Assembly (NCBI GenBank): GCA_037178855.1
Contig: JASJZC010000002.1
Coordinates: 2,356,001-2,420,000 of the forward strand
DNA length: 64,000 nucleotides
Origin: Oscheius sp. JU75
Lineage: Eukaryota; Nematoda; Chromadorea; Rhabditida; Rhabditidae
Direction of reading: 5' to 3'
Below are positions 33,012 through 45,600 of the stretch, in pieces. The notes beneath the pieces are model-generated. The model saw only the letters and a list, made by a program, of their open reading frames with translations, had not been told where the DNA came from and made no database searches. The number at the start of each line of letters is the position of its first letter. Positions within the stretch are counted from its first letter, which is position 1. A program made the position numbers and the translations under genes.

Positions 33012-36000
33012 TCAAATGATTTTTTGTTGACGAAGCAGTACGATCGCCTCTCCTGAAATCGTAATATATTTTTTAGACTGAATAAGTTCGAAACTCGTCG
33101 GAACTCTTAAAAAAGTAACATAAAGCAAATATAACATACTCAGATTCTCGTCCCTTTCTGCAAGACGTATTGCTTGGTCCAAAAGCAGTCGGTCCACCTC
33201 CGCTGTATTTGTGGACGCTTTGCACTGTCCTCTGGAAGCACTTAGTCACGTAAAAAGACTCTCCTACCCCATAAAATGGCTGTAATCGATGTTCGGAGTT
33301 TTACACAAGTAGCACATCGTTGTGTGGCATATGGAGCAAGTCATCTTGTTGCATGATCCGTCGTTGTCCTTCGTGAATCGAGTGCTGCATTTTGGACAGA
33401 TGCGGATCTTAGAATCTGCCAGTAGATCCAGTCTATATGACATTGGTAGAATATTTCTGTGTTTGGAATTACGCCATGTCGACTTTAGTCTTCATCGCCT
33501 TCTCCGCCTTTTTTCTTGGATCCACCTCATCGCACGTCTTTCCCATATGTTCAGCGAATGAGATCTGACAGATCCTAAACTATTACATTAGCTGGAAAGA
33601 AGATTCCTGAGGTTGTCCGCAGCAAACTACAATAATCACCGTGGCATTGAGATACGATACTGCACCTAAGAGAGCCTATGTTTTCTATTCTGATTTAAAA
33701 GCACTGTATTGTGTCTAGGAAAAGGAAAAAAAATTGGCGCGGCTTTCGCCGTATAGTTAAGTCAGTTAGTGCTTCGAATATTCACCGTGGCGTCACGGAA
33801 CTGAACATGCTTAGGCTAACATGGTAGGTTCAGTCCCCGTCTTGACAAGGATTTTTGTTTTTCCGTGAAAGATTTGAAACACCTTCTAAATTATAAGCTT
33901 GAGTATTGATCACAATGAATGGCAGGTTTTCTTGATTTCATCAGCCCAGAGCCCTGCCTACCTGCAAAACTGACTCATGCATGAGGGTGTCTGACACGAG
34001 AAGAACTGCATAAGACGTGGATCCTGCTCAACAAAGGCAGCAAAGCCACAGTCCTCTTTGCAGCTGAAATTGAAATGCTCGGCAAATTACGAACTCCTAC
34101 TATTCGAGACCGGGAATTTCATCGAGACAGGCCTTATCCATGCGTCGCTCCAAACGTTCTGCTGTGTCTCTATTCAAGAGAACGCGCAGCACCGGATCTA
34201 TAAGTTGCTTCATAATCCAGTGGCTACTGTCACAAACTTCTGAGAAGGACCCTTCCGCATCCGGTCTCACCACAAGGAAATCCCGTTCCACCGTCTGCGA
34301 TTACGCCATCGATTTGGTTAGCGTCGCATTGAAGTCTGACGCACCCCTGACACAGGAAGTGGGTTTCTAAGAGTACGGTTGGGTTATTTGGATCGTCAAA
34401 TTACGTAAATCGGTGTTGTTGTGTCCGATAGGTACGCAACCGATCATGTCTCTCTCGTCCCAGGTATCAAAGCATGCCAGACAGTCATAAGCGTAGCCGA
34501 TGGTCCCGTTCACGTAGAGATGATCATTCCCAATTGCACCAGTAAGACGTCGAATTCTTGTCGCTAAAAGGCAAAATAAGTATTCTTCAACTGTCCGATG
34601 GTCTTACATTCGAAAAGGCTCAGCTTCAAGCTGACTTCGGAATCGTCCAAACGCTTTCCGTTCATCTGATCGATGCACAACTTGGCCTGAGCTGCATCTC
34701 GGAAGCTCACAGTCCCTCGCCCCTCCGACTTTCCATCATTATAGCGATAGATCTTCGTCTTTGAGGGTTTATGTCCACAATTGTGTTCGACGAGTTGCAC
34801 AAGTAAATCCTTGTCAACCCTAGAAAATTTCTTTCAGAAACCAATGAACATAGACAGTTACGTCTTGCTCAATCCCTGAATGTAGACAACATTCCTGACA
34901 GCCGTTCGTGCCTTATCCGAATGTTTGTCCAGGACCAGAGGACTTGATAATGGCTTCGTCTCTGAAGTTTATGTCTTTTTGACTGCGATAAACAAACCGT
35001 TCTTCTCCAAATAAGACTGGACAGTCAGTTTGTTGGTATATCCGGGCGGTGCCTTCTTGTGCCAATCGACAACAAAAGCCTGTGCGACTACCGGTGTCGG
35101 GAAGGTGATCTTTGCGGACCCGCATCCCGGAAATACGTGAACCAGTCGTTTTCCTTTGTTACCCATGGCTATCTGCTGCTTTGAAATGGCAATTAGGTAG
35201 TCCTCGTTACAACTGAAACATTCTATTGTTATACTATCGAATGTCCTACTTCTCAGGGAGGCCTTTGACCATGACGCTCCTAGAAGATTCAGCTACAGCA
35301 GCCCTGATTGCAGTGAGCGTAGCGTCGTCAATCTTGGGACCGACAGCTGAAAATAAAGACCCCTATTTGAGGCTTTACATTAAGACAAAGCTCATCGCGC
35401 CTTTGAAAACTTGGACTTCGGGAGCCACCAAGATATTTCAATATAAACTGGTAGCATCTTTGCGGAGAAACCTACGCATGCTTTCAAGTTGTAATCGGTT
35501 CTATTGGAAAGTATCGCATTTCAAAATTTGAAACTTCAGCCCTCAAGTCGTGCTTCAATTCGCTTCGGGCCGGGACAATTCGAAGAAGGCTGTCCTTTAA
35601 CCGGTCCAGCTCGGCAAACTGAAAAACGCACCATTCCTATCTCGGTAGTATTTTACGGTCAGCAGGTTGGGATTTCGATAAAACGGCTTCTTGTTGTGCG
35701 TTCTGACAAATTTAGTGGCTGCCTCAACAGACTTCAAAACGACGCGAGCGGAACACTGAAAAAAAGTTCGAACTTTTTACAATAGACTGCCAAGATTACA
35801 TAGCCGTCAAGAGGCGGGAAGATCTGAACCAGCGGCTGATTTGAATTACCTCGCACCAAATCATCACCAGCAAATCGGACCAGCTCTGCCTTTGTCACAC
35901 TAAAAATTATGGTATTTTCTTGTTGGTCTATCGCTTACGCGGTCGGCAGACCCTGGATAAGCAGGCTGTTCGATAGCCGAGTCGGTTCTTTCGGAACTGT

Positions 36001-36592
36001 GGGAGCAGTTGCTGTAAAGTTGTTAGTGAATAATATGTAAAATCAAACTGACAAGCTTGTTTCCTGTCCACATAATAGTCAATTTTCAGACGATTGCTGC
36101 TTCTAGGCGGAGCCTCTTTGTTCCATCGTGTACGAAAAGCCCGAGCATTTTCAATGGTCGTGAAGGTCACACGAGCAGAGACCTATCAAAGCAGGGATAA
36201 GGATACGATCTGCAAACTTACAAATTGCTCGCCTGGCTTAGCATGGTAGATGGTTACCAGTTCTTGGTCCTCTTTGCCGCGAGCTAGCTTGTTAGGCCCC
36301 GTGAGTCCGCGAATGAACGCACTATCCACGCTGAAATTTAGTTCTTGAAGCCAGACATGCTGAGGATGCGGTGACATTTTTTAACTTTGTGATGTTCTGC
36401 AAAGTTGTAGAATGTTTTGCAGAGCATCATAAAATGAAAAAATGCGCTCTTGAAGCCGAAAGATTTAGATTTCCGTCGCGCACTCTCAACTCAGCGTGAT
36501 CCGCGCCCACAGCACCCGTCTGATTGTAGCCATTCACGAATAACTCACGTTGGAGGCAATCCTTTAACAAGAACACTATTGGTTTCGGTCAT
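33012..36592 (-). CDS. RRM-repeat plus RING-IBR-RING (RBR, RNF216/TRIAD3-like) ubiquitin ligase, 684 aa
   Basis: Eighteen exons in one frame: 36592-36549, 36330-36222, 36182-36053, 36011-35939, 35899-35800, 35755-35632, 35346-35250, 35212-34998, 34961-34862, 34819-34608, 34563-34405, 34366-34238, 34197-34101, 34063-33962, 33574-33484, 33407-33268, 33231-33140, 33052-33012. N-terminal half: RNP2-like starts SVLVKGLPPT, SLLIQGLPTA, SVMVKGLPEN and VVYIQGLSKT. The first three units share SARVTF...W.K.APP...YY.DR-type ends; the fourth is an ordinary RRM (GRGTVSFRDAAQAKLCIDQM). C-terminal half: RING1 from YDCLACF to GETGC, IBR from YCKEDCGFAAF, then ICQISFAEHMGKTC, and RING2 ICPKCSTRF...GSCNKMTCSICH with the catalytic Cys (about 613) present. 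RBR enzymes pass ubiquitin through that Cys; RRMs bind RNA. One donor (35632) and one acceptor (33407) are less certain. Start follows tttcag by 13 bases. Confidence 0.85.
33755..33850 (+). repeat. tRNA-like element in RBR-gene intron (33575-33961)
   Basis: Plus strand: A-box-like TAGTTAAGTCAG and B box GGTTCAGTCCC about 70 bases later. No acceptor stem; tRNA-derived repeat or pseudogene. Confidence 0.4.
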
Positions 36593-37130
36593 CTTTGCAG
36601 ATCCACTGAAATCTAAAATATAACTCATCCCGAGAGGTAGTATATAACCGCTAAGGCATGGTGACAAACATGTGGGAGCAGTGATAATGACCTAAGAACG
36701 GCAGTGTAGTTTTTTTTTTTGGAAAGCACAAGCTCTATTGGGAAAAACTAGAAAGAATAACTGATCTTATCCTAAGATAACATACAGGGTGATAAGGTTC
36801 ACAGCCAGTCATAAACTTCCGCGGTTAGAGCGTGCTAAAAAGATAAGACAGAAATTGGACAGCATCCTCTGAATATCGCTATGCTTACTCATGTGTTAGG
36901 AGTTGCTCGGGAATCAGTTGGAGCATCCAGGAAATGCTGGAATCAGTAAAAAGGACTTAGTTGGTGATAAGATGAAAGCGCATTCTCCACGACCCTTTGT
37001 GTTTTGCGCATCGTGCAGAGTTCCGAAATCCATCCCCAGATCATAAAGTCTACGAGAAGACGATGAGCAACAAACCTGAGTCTAGACAGAAAGGGAGAGC
37101 CAGAAGGAAGAAGAAAATTCTAGAAGAAAT
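36593..37130. other. intergenic, divergent promoters
   Basis: Between the RBR gene (minus) and the duplicated segment. No ORF of note; a short T run at 36710-36720. Confidence 0.4.
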
Positions 37131-37985
37131 CAGTGTCTGGTAGGAGATGCCCAAGAATATACAATTGACTACTGTAATTGGCAAGTTCCTAGTCAAAATA
37201 GCAAAAATCTTCGATAGCAATGCTCAGGTTTGCTAATTGCGAGTAACTCTTGAAACTTTGTATCTTTGGGAACAAAACGGAACAACTCCTGCCCAGGAAG
37301 AAACATTTTGGCCAACTGCAGCAGTTCGGACGGTTCGCGATGCTGTTCGTCTTGACTATGCTGTCAGCGGTGCTATTCTCGGTCACTCTACAGCTCTACT
37401 GTACCACCAAGAAGAAGACTTCTAAAGAGGACTCGAAGGAGAAGACGTCGATGAAAAAGACGACAGCCGGCAAGTTGGTAGCGAGCAAGATCGCCCAACC
37501 CAAGTCGAGCAAGACATCTGTGAAGAAGTCACCAATCAAGTCGGTCCCGAAGAATGATACCGAAGGGACGAAGCCGAAGCAGGGAGCAACCACGACGGGT
37601 CTGATGGAGAGGACACAGACAGAAGTGGAGAAGAAACCGGCGGAACTCCCTGTCGAGCAGAAGAAGGAGTTGGAAGAAATCAAGAAGAAGGTGAAAGAGA
37701 AGAAGGAAGAGCCAAAGGAGCCGATGGCCAAGAAGGCCTCGGAGATCAAGAAACCTCATAAAATGAATCTCGAACCTCCGACACAACCAGCCCCGCCGGC
37801 TCCGATTCCGGAGAAGAAGGAGAACAAGTCGGGCTTCGTCCGCAATCCGGTCGTGACGCCGGTGACGGACGAGTATCCGACGGACGACGAGGAGGTGAGG
37901 AAGAAGAAGGAAGAGGTGGCCGCGAAGCAGGAGAAGAAGGTCAATATGACACAGGCCGACGCCGAGAAGACCAAGGCCTAGTGAG
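37131..37985 (+). repeat. right arm of older inverted duplication (partner 19905-20818)
   Basis: Includes about 200 bp of 5' flank and the intact Lys/Glu/Pro-rich gene. The similarity fades just past the stop codon. Confidence 0.7.
37340..37981 (+). CDS. single-pass anchored Lys/Glu/Pro-rich protein (213 aa), unknown function
   Basis: Single exon. From ATG 37340, residues 1-20 (MLFVLTMLSAVLFSVTLQLY) form a signal anchor or signal peptide. A highly charged, low-complexity body follows (Lys/Thr/Ser, then EEIKKKVKEKKEEPKEP), then a Pro-rich stretch and NPVVTPVTDEYPTDDEE. The tail is QEKKVNMTQADAEKTKA. The frame is open a further 90 bases 5', but that part looks like leader. The body is probably disordered with coiled-coil-like Lys/Glu repeats. 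The conserved C-terminal half also persists in the decayed copy at 19905-20243, which suggests it is the functional part. Convergent with the neprilysin ending at 38094. Family not recognised. Confidence 0.6.
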   Translation: MLFVLTMLSAVLFSVTLQLYCTTKKKTSKEDSKEKTSMKKTTAGKLVASKIAQPKSSKTSVKKSPIKSVPKNDTEGTKPKQGATTTGLMERTQTEVEKKPAELPVEQKKELEEIKKKVKEKKEEPKEPMAKKASEIKKPHKMNLEPPTQPAPPAPIPEKKENKSGFVRNPVVTPVTDEYPTDDEEVRKKKEEVAAKQEKKVNMTQADAEKTKA

Positions 37986-38093
37986 GAGACGAACAAGGTA
38001 ATGAATTCAGAAAGATCTTCCCACATTGTAACTCTCTCGACTATTAAGGTGACCTCTCTTGTCTCATGTATATATTTATTCACCCATGGCATG

Positions 38094-41000
38094 TCACCAG
38101 ACTGAACACTTCTTGTCCGGGTTCATGAGACTACCGGCAGAACAGTTAAAGGCTTTAGCGAAATCAGGACTGTTGGAGAGAGGAATATTGACTCTGGAAA
38201 TGTTGGAGTTGACTGTCACTGTCACTCTCTGGCTAACCTGTACTTCATCGGAGAGTGAGAATCGATCAGTAGTAGTTGAACCTTTAGTAAATCTGTCATG
38301 TCCCCACACCATACTTGCCCATAGCCAATGAAGAACATCTGCTGGTCAGAAAAGTGCTCCAGACCAGGTAGTCTGGTGTCCTGACCATTCTTCTTGAGCC
38401 AGTTAGAATATGCTGTGAAGCTCTCCTTCACACCGCCGTTGTCAGCAATGTTTTCTGTTTTGGTCAGCTCTCCGTTGATGGACATGTTTGTGCCGGGAAC
38501 CTTGACGTTTCTGTACTCATCGATGATGCATTTGGCTCGGGTTTGGAACTCTTCAGCAGTCTTGTTGTCCCACCAATTCTTAAGATTTCCGTCGCCGTCG
38601 AATTCACTACCTGAATAATTACTTTTGGGAGACAGAGATACAGAGTTACTGACCTGAAGTATCAAAACCGTGAGTGATTTCATGTCCCACAATGACGCCG
38701 ATTCCACCATAGTTCAGAGCTTTAGGTGTGTCCTTATTGAAGAAAGGAGACTGTAGAATTCCGGCCGGTACGGCTGAAACCCCAGTCAGAGTTCCTTAAC
38801 CAGACTGACCAATAATGTTAGCTGTAGGCTGGTAGAATGCATTGATGACAGCTGCAGATATGTCAAATTCGTTCCTGTCAACTGGCTCGATGAGTTGCTG
38901 GGCATGGTAGTCGATTTCGAACAATGTCACTTTACCAAAACTGTAGATGTAGGGGTCGGAGGGCTTTATGGTGAGCTGGAACCAAAGATTTCAATGAGCC
39001 TGACGGTAGAGATTCGAAGTGACCGACCTTCTTGTAAAATGCATCCAGTTGCTTGTCGTCTACGATAAAATCCGGGTACCCTATCAAAGCATTGAGTTTC
39101 TTCAATTTCTGAAGAGCGAAGGCTTTAGTAGCCTGTTCCATCCAGTCCTGCGAGGTCAAAATCCCTTGGAATACCTCCTTGATCTCTGTGAACAGGGCCA
39201 TTGCGGCATCTTTCGAGTCCTAAAATCCATTTTTCCCCATTTTAACATGATAATACGTGGTCAAATGCTTTCTTCACGTAAGCCGAGCCCATAGCATAAG
39301 GGAGAAGATCGTTAGCCTTGCTTATACACTCTTTGTCCCTCGGAGTCTGGTCTTTTTGACCGATCATGACCAGCCTGAACTTCTGCTCGGCCTCCTCATA
39401 CTTAGTACCGAGCTGAAGACGCAAAGAACCAAAGTATTGGAAGAGGATGTAGTTGGCGATGACCCCTTGAGGAGTGGAGACGATTATGTCTTGGAGTCTG
39501 GAAGAATTTCACTGTTACTGTCACTGTATTGGCAGTACTTCAAAATTTGCCAAAGTAGAAAACCCCCCGTGTGTCGTAGCTGCAGGACCTAAGCCTGCAG
39601 CCCTTCGGAGAGTTTTCAACCTATTGGAGAAGTAGTCATCTTCTTCATCTTAATTACATTGTAAAAAAAAACGTGGATGAATACTATTACTACTACTACA
39701 AGAAGACAATTAGAACAACTCTAGAATTACAGATCTGTTTGAAAACTTCTGTTCCAAAAACTACCTTTGCATGGCTGACAGGAGCAGCAGAAGTAATAAG
39801 TGACTACTGTGCTCTCTCTGGAGGAAGGTTAGTATCTGTCTCTCCCATTGGAGAAGTAGCTGCTGTTAGAAACTGTCGGAAAAGTCGGATAGGTACATCA
39901 CGAACCATTTTATAACGGCTCTGGGTTCCCGACAACTATTGCTGGATGAGCACGAGCGTTACCACTGCACCAGTAGCCTACCCACTGGAAATAGCAAATA
40001 AGAACATCACGGATGCTGATCGCAAGTCCTCGGACAACCTGCAATAGGCTCTTTTACCATCTGTGCTCTATGAAAGAAGATTGGGTTCCTGATCTACCAC
40101 TGGAGAAGTAGCCTCTACCCTACCCGAGAACCACCTGCGCCTCTGAAGCAGCTGACTGAGAGTCAATCTATGCGGTCGAGCACGAGAGAGAGAGAGAGAG
40201 AGAGAGAGAACTTGCCGCCGATTTATCAGTTCGAGCTCCACGTCCTAACGACAAGACGGACAAGACGAAACACTTCCTCTGCCTCTTCGAGTGGGGACAG
40301 GTGCCCGACCACCCACCGTGGCGGCACTGGACGGATCGAGAATGACCTTTTGTTCAGATAGACTATCTTACTTTTCTGGACTGGGGATACTGTCACTATC
40401 TCTCTCAAGACTTACTGTTCAAGGAACTTCGGCTCGTAGAGCAAAACATCTGGATTGGAATTCAGATAGGGGTGGACTGATGCCGGGGTCAGATGGGTGA
40501 AGTACGTCTTCCAGTTGATCTGAAATATTTTTATTTCCTTTTCTGTCCTGTTGAACTCACCATTGGGAACCTGGTCTGTAGATTGTCGAGCTTCTCAATA
40601 TGATAAAGTGCGCTCATATTAGTGCGATGGTCGTTTGGACTGGTTGCATTGGCCAATTTGGTCTCGAAGATAATGACATCTTCCGCTGCTTGCTCAAGTG
40701 CTGTCGTGTTGACAGTTCTGTTGGTGTCCTTGGCAAAGAGAGTTATCTGAACTAATGACTGTACATCATACCAAAAATAATCACGTAGTCAACAAACAGT
40801 TGCTTGTAGGCTTCGATCTGCGCTCCGAACTGTTCTGTATCCAGATAGAGCTCCCTTGTTCCCATTCCTAGAACGGCCTGGTCAATCTGAAAGAGTTGCT
40901 CTGTCTCTCTGTCTCTGACTGACCGTTATTATTCTCCTAGTAGAATTTTTTGGATCCACACTCGGAGCTGCTTGGAACAGGATGTCTACTGCTCTGTAAG

Positions 41001-42254
41001 AGTACGTCTTCAAGAGAGTCTGAGTCAGGTCGAAGTTTTTCCACTGCCCATTCTCCTTGCTTTTCAGGTTTCCGTCCAGTACTGGCCAGGATCCAATGCT
41101 CTGAAACAGACAGTGACCACCAATAGCTTGACTTACACAAATTTCCTGGTCAAATACCCTCGGACCGACCATATTCGTCTTGTTCACATCCATACATCCG
41201 TTGTAGAGATACATAGCCATGTTGATGGCCTGGGAAGACGAGTCGGTCTGAAAGACTTCTGGAAGCAAGTACAAAGAGCAGCGCAGGACACACCTTTTAA
41301 CACCTTCCTCACTCTCTGCTCCAAAATTTCAAAGTAGTCCATTGAGACGGCATCGGCCGGGATCGGGTTGGCTTTCGGGAAGTTCCCGCAAGCGTACTCG
41401 TAAAAGTCTTCGCATGGATCGGCCTAAAGAATCGGTTGTCCTTTTTTAGGTTGCTCGTTGTTTGTTGTGAAATGGTCTAACATGTCTGCCCATGTATTTT
41501 TGGCTAATCTGGTGTTTTTTGTTGTAACAACTGGCTGGTTATGCAAATTGGGGGCTGTTTTATGACGGGAAAGAGCTAACCAGAAAACCGGCGTGACTTA
41601 TTACTCCGAAATTTGTATAGCCTGGACTGACTGAAACTCTTACGGTTTTCTCTGGTCAAGCGAAACTTTATCTCTGATTCTCTCACTCAATGTTCTCGGC
41701 TAAAATAGATTCGTTGTTTTCAAACTTGATAGTCGGTATCTTTCACACTTGACTCATGCTCTCTCGACTCCTGGGAACTGTTATTCTCAACTTATCGCCT
41801 ATACTTTCCAGACAAAAGAAGATCCTTCTGTCTGTTGGCACCCTAGGGAGAAAGACGCTTGATTCGGTGACAGAAAAGAAGGTTTGACCTCGTCTCTTGG
41901 CAACCTATCGGTACCCAGTAAAGGACTGCCGGCCCTATGTCCCCACAGGACGCTTGACCACCACTTGGTATAGAATCTTTCTCTATGAACTTCTACTCGG
42001 TCGCTGGATCAGACGACCATAATTTGACAGGATAAGACTGACTGAGTTTCTAGTTAGGATTCTTGACTACTACTCGGTGTGGGAAAGTTACTAACCTGGA
42101 TATTCATGTTGGTCATGATGTCCTTCGCTGCTTGAGCAGCTCCAGTCGGAGTGGAACTGGTAGAGCCAGTAGCACTTGTAGTATACTGTGCGGCTGCTAG
42201 TCCTACGACCAACGTTACCCAGAGCCACAACATTGTTAGACTGCGTAAAGTCAT
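38094..42254 (-). CDS. secreted M13 (neprilysin-like) zinc metallopeptidase, copy A (723 aa)
   Basis: M13 enzymes cleave small extracellular peptides. Exons (minus): 42254-42096, 41423-41294, 41258-41137, 41100-40924, 40886-40785, 40746-40561, 40519-40416, 39497-39257, 39219-39028, 38975-38810, 38773-38654, 38610-38238, 38193-38094. The signal peptide [20 protein letters not shown] replaces the usual type II anchor, so it is secreted. M13_N begins [15 protein letters not shown]. The zinc site is GHEITH (HExxH, about 557-561) with ENIADNGG (third ligand Glu about 619). VNAFY-type INAFY and PAGILQ precede it. The C-terminus is CSVW, near the family's CxxW. All catalytic motifs are intact. Introns of 672 bp (41424-42095) and 918 bp (39498-40415) hold a GA microsatellite but no gene. 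AATAAA lies at 38080-38075. Confidence 0.93.
40182..40209. repeat. GA microsatellite in neprilysin A intron
   Basis: Uninterrupted (ga)n of about 28 bp. Confidence 0.9.
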
Positions 42255-42658
42255 TCGAGAAATGAATAGGGAGAATACCGGAAACCGGAACTGGTACCTG
42301 CCGATCACTGAGTAATCCGAGCCGGCGAGAGAACGCAGTTTAAAAGGAATGGCACAGGCAAACAATGGGCGGGCGGCAGTTGTTTTTCGCATAGCTCAAG
42401 AATTACAAAAGCAGTCATGAATGCTGCTGTTTGAGTTTGAAGAGTGGGTTGATGTTTAGTAGTGGGACAGGGAGACTGAGAAAGCGACAGAGAAACAGAG
42501 AGACAAAGCGACAGAGAGGCAGAAAGATAGAGACAAATGACACACTACGTCCAAACTCGAACATGTTCATTCCGTAAAAGGAGTATCAATATGATATACT
42601 GAATTGCACATTGGGTGATCAGATCACATTATCTCGTCGCCTTCTTTCTCTCTCTTCT
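42255..42658. other. spacer between tandem neprilysins
   Basis: About 400 bp upstream of copy A and downstream of copy B; contains a gacagag simple run (42470-42540). No gene. Confidence 0.5.
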
Positions 42659-45600
42659 TTACCAGACTCCACATCTTTCGGGAGGATTCATAGCCGTGTT
42701 GGCTGGACACTTGAAGGCCTCGGCGAACTCAGGCTGATTGCTGAGCACGACGTTTACTCTGAAAACCGATATCATTCTTCATCCTGCAGAACTGGTCTCA
42801 TGAATACGATTTACTGATGAGCTTCGGAGGTGCTGAACAAACAGAACCCTTGTTTTCTAAATCTGTTGTCTACATCATTGAGTTTATTTTTGGTCCAGTG
42901 AGTCGTCACTCGTACTGTCTCGGCCATACTATTTTGCCACCCTTGACATTGACCAAAACTCTCTCATCCCTTCTGATCTTCCGGGGAAGTATAAAAAACA
43001 ACGAACCTGTACTTTCCTGGAGCATGAGGATCCGTCAACAGGAGACGGATCTGACTCTCGGCTGTCATGGCCCCGCACCAGTTCTGGGCATATCCTATAA
43101 AGAACATCTGGTGGTTGTCGAACTGTTCTAAGCCGGGCAACTTCTTCTCCTCTCCATGCTTAGAGAGGTAGTTCTTATAAGCCCTGAAAGCCTCCTTGAC
43201 TCCTCCATTGTCTGCAATGTTCTCTCCTAGAGTCAGCTTTCCGTTGATGTTCAACTTGGTCTTGGGGTCCTAAAACAAAAATTGTACTCTCCGGATTACG
43301 GTAACCAACAGTTATGTTTCCATACTGCTCCGTGATACACTCCGCCCTCTTCTGGAAATTTTTGCTGGTCGAGTCGTCCCACCAGGTACGGAGGTTTCCG
43401 ATGGCGTCAAACTGTCTGCCCTGGTCGTCGAAACCGTGAGTGATCTCGTGTCCAATGACAGCTCCGATTCCTCCATAGTTCAGGGCTTTGGGCCAGTTCT
43501 TCGAAAAGAAAGGGGCCTGGAGAATGGCGGCAGGGAAGACTGGAAAGAACTGTTAGTCGGGATGGAAATCTTGACCTACTGATAGCATTCTTGATGCTGG
43601 AGTAGAAGGCATTGACAGTGGCCGAATTGGAAGAGAACTCGAGACGGTCAACCGGCTCCAGGACTCTCTTATAGTAGAAGTCGGTATAGAATCGGATCAG
43701 CTTGGACATCATCTGGCTGTAGGAGTCGGAGGATTGAACGTCGAGCTGAAAGAAAGACATAGACTCTGTCTCTTTGTCTTTCTGTCTCTTTGCTACTCAA
43801 ACTCACCTCCTTGTACCAAGCATCGAGCTTCTCGTCAATGAGGATAAAGTCCGGATAACCAATCAGTCTCTCCATCTCATTAGCCTTGATCTCCGCATAA
43901 GCCTTGGTCTGTTCATCCATCCAGTCGTTCTCCTTCAGCATGCGGTGGAATTCCTCATTGAGGTCAACAATCATGTCCAGGGTTGTCTTTTTAGATTCGG
44001 AGTCGAAATGCTTCCTCACATACATGGAACCCGATGCGTAGCTCAGCTTGCTGTTGGCAGAATTCACGCATTCCTTCCAGCGGGGAGGCTGTTCCTTTCT
44101 GCCGTACATGGCCTTGGCAAAGTCCTGTTCAATCTGCTCATAGCGGGTTCCAAGCTCGAGGTCAAAATTAGAGAGATAACGGAGAAAGACATAGTTGGTG
44201 ATGACTTCAGGGTTGGTGGAGTTCAAAAGAGCAGTGAGTCTGAAGGTGACTGAATACAGGAAGACAAAAAGAGAATAGATGGTGGCAAAAACCCATTAAA
44301 CTTGAATTTTGAAATGAAAACAAACAACCAATCGCTAAGATTCAGCGCTCTCGCGCGCGAATCTTAGCGACTGGTAAAAAAAGCCGTTTCCTGCAGGTGA
44401 CAAACTTTTAGCTTTTCTATTTTTAAATAGTCCAGGGTGCTGAACACGATTCCATCATGTTTTTCAACAATTAGAACCCGTAAAACGGGTTTCTCGCTTT
44501 TTTAAAGACAGAGAGACAGACTCACCTCTCAAGGAAAGCCGGCTCTCCAATGACAATGCTCGGATTGCTATTGATGTAGCTGTGGATAGAATAGGGAGTG
44601 ATCGAAAGGAAGTACTTCTTCCAGTCCACCAAGGGCATCAGCGTGTTCAAATCCTCCATCTTTCTCTCATGGTACAGAGCCGTAAAATTTCTTCTCTCAT
44701 CCTCCGGGACAGTAATCTCCGCGAATCGGGTCTCAAATTCCAAGACGGCATCGACATCCAGAGTGATCTTGTCATTGTTCACAGGAATTCCAGCATCCTC
44801 GTGGAGGAGGGTGACTCTTTTGATCAAGAGATTGCGGTAGGCATTAATCTGCTTGGCAAACTTGGCCTTGTCGAGGTAGTAGTCGCGAGTTCCGTGACCC
44901 AAACCGAGGGCACCTTGGTCGAACTGAAAAACGGGAATTATGAGTCGATCGGTTGACATTGTCCTGTCGAAATAGGTTTGTCGAGAGTTGAGAGATACTC
45001 TGGACAAGAACGAAAAGATCGTATGCTATTCTTAGACGATCAGTGGGCAAAGGTGGTCAAGCCATCTGAACAGTCTGAATGGGACAACAGTCAGAAGGGA
45101 GTCAAGCCATTACAGAATTCAATTAATGGGACCAGTCCACATTCTTCAGATCCCTGAAGATAGTATGTGCCCCTGTTCTGTAAGAGTCAAGTGGCAGGGT
45201 GAGAGTCAATCGCTAGTTATTCGCCTGAACTTTCGGATGACTTTCTAGGACACAGTCAATCTGTCGAAGGTCAGGAAGGAAGTGTTCGAATTCAAGGGAG
45301 TATTGTGATCTCAAAAGAACAGGTAAAACCATGAGCCAAGTCAAAAGAAACCGTCTGAACATGTGTCAAGTACTAGAAAGTAGACATTGAAGGAACACAC
45401 TAAACGGAAGGATCAGGGGTGAAAGGATCACTTCTCCTTATTCAAAAATGCCGAGCTATTCTGAGAGTCTGAGCATGAATCAAGGTAATGAAACGCGTCC
45501 AGACTTCGGGGTATTTCCGGTATACGGTCTAGTCAAAAACTCACATTGAAGATTCTCCTAGTCACATTCTTGATGTCTGTACTGGCAGAAGAGTCAAAGA

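Noticed and set aside
37529-38092. 187-codon minus ORF over the Lys/Glu-rich gene
   Set aside because: Leu/Arg-rich antisense of Lys/Glu codons; the sense copy is conserved in the duplicate.
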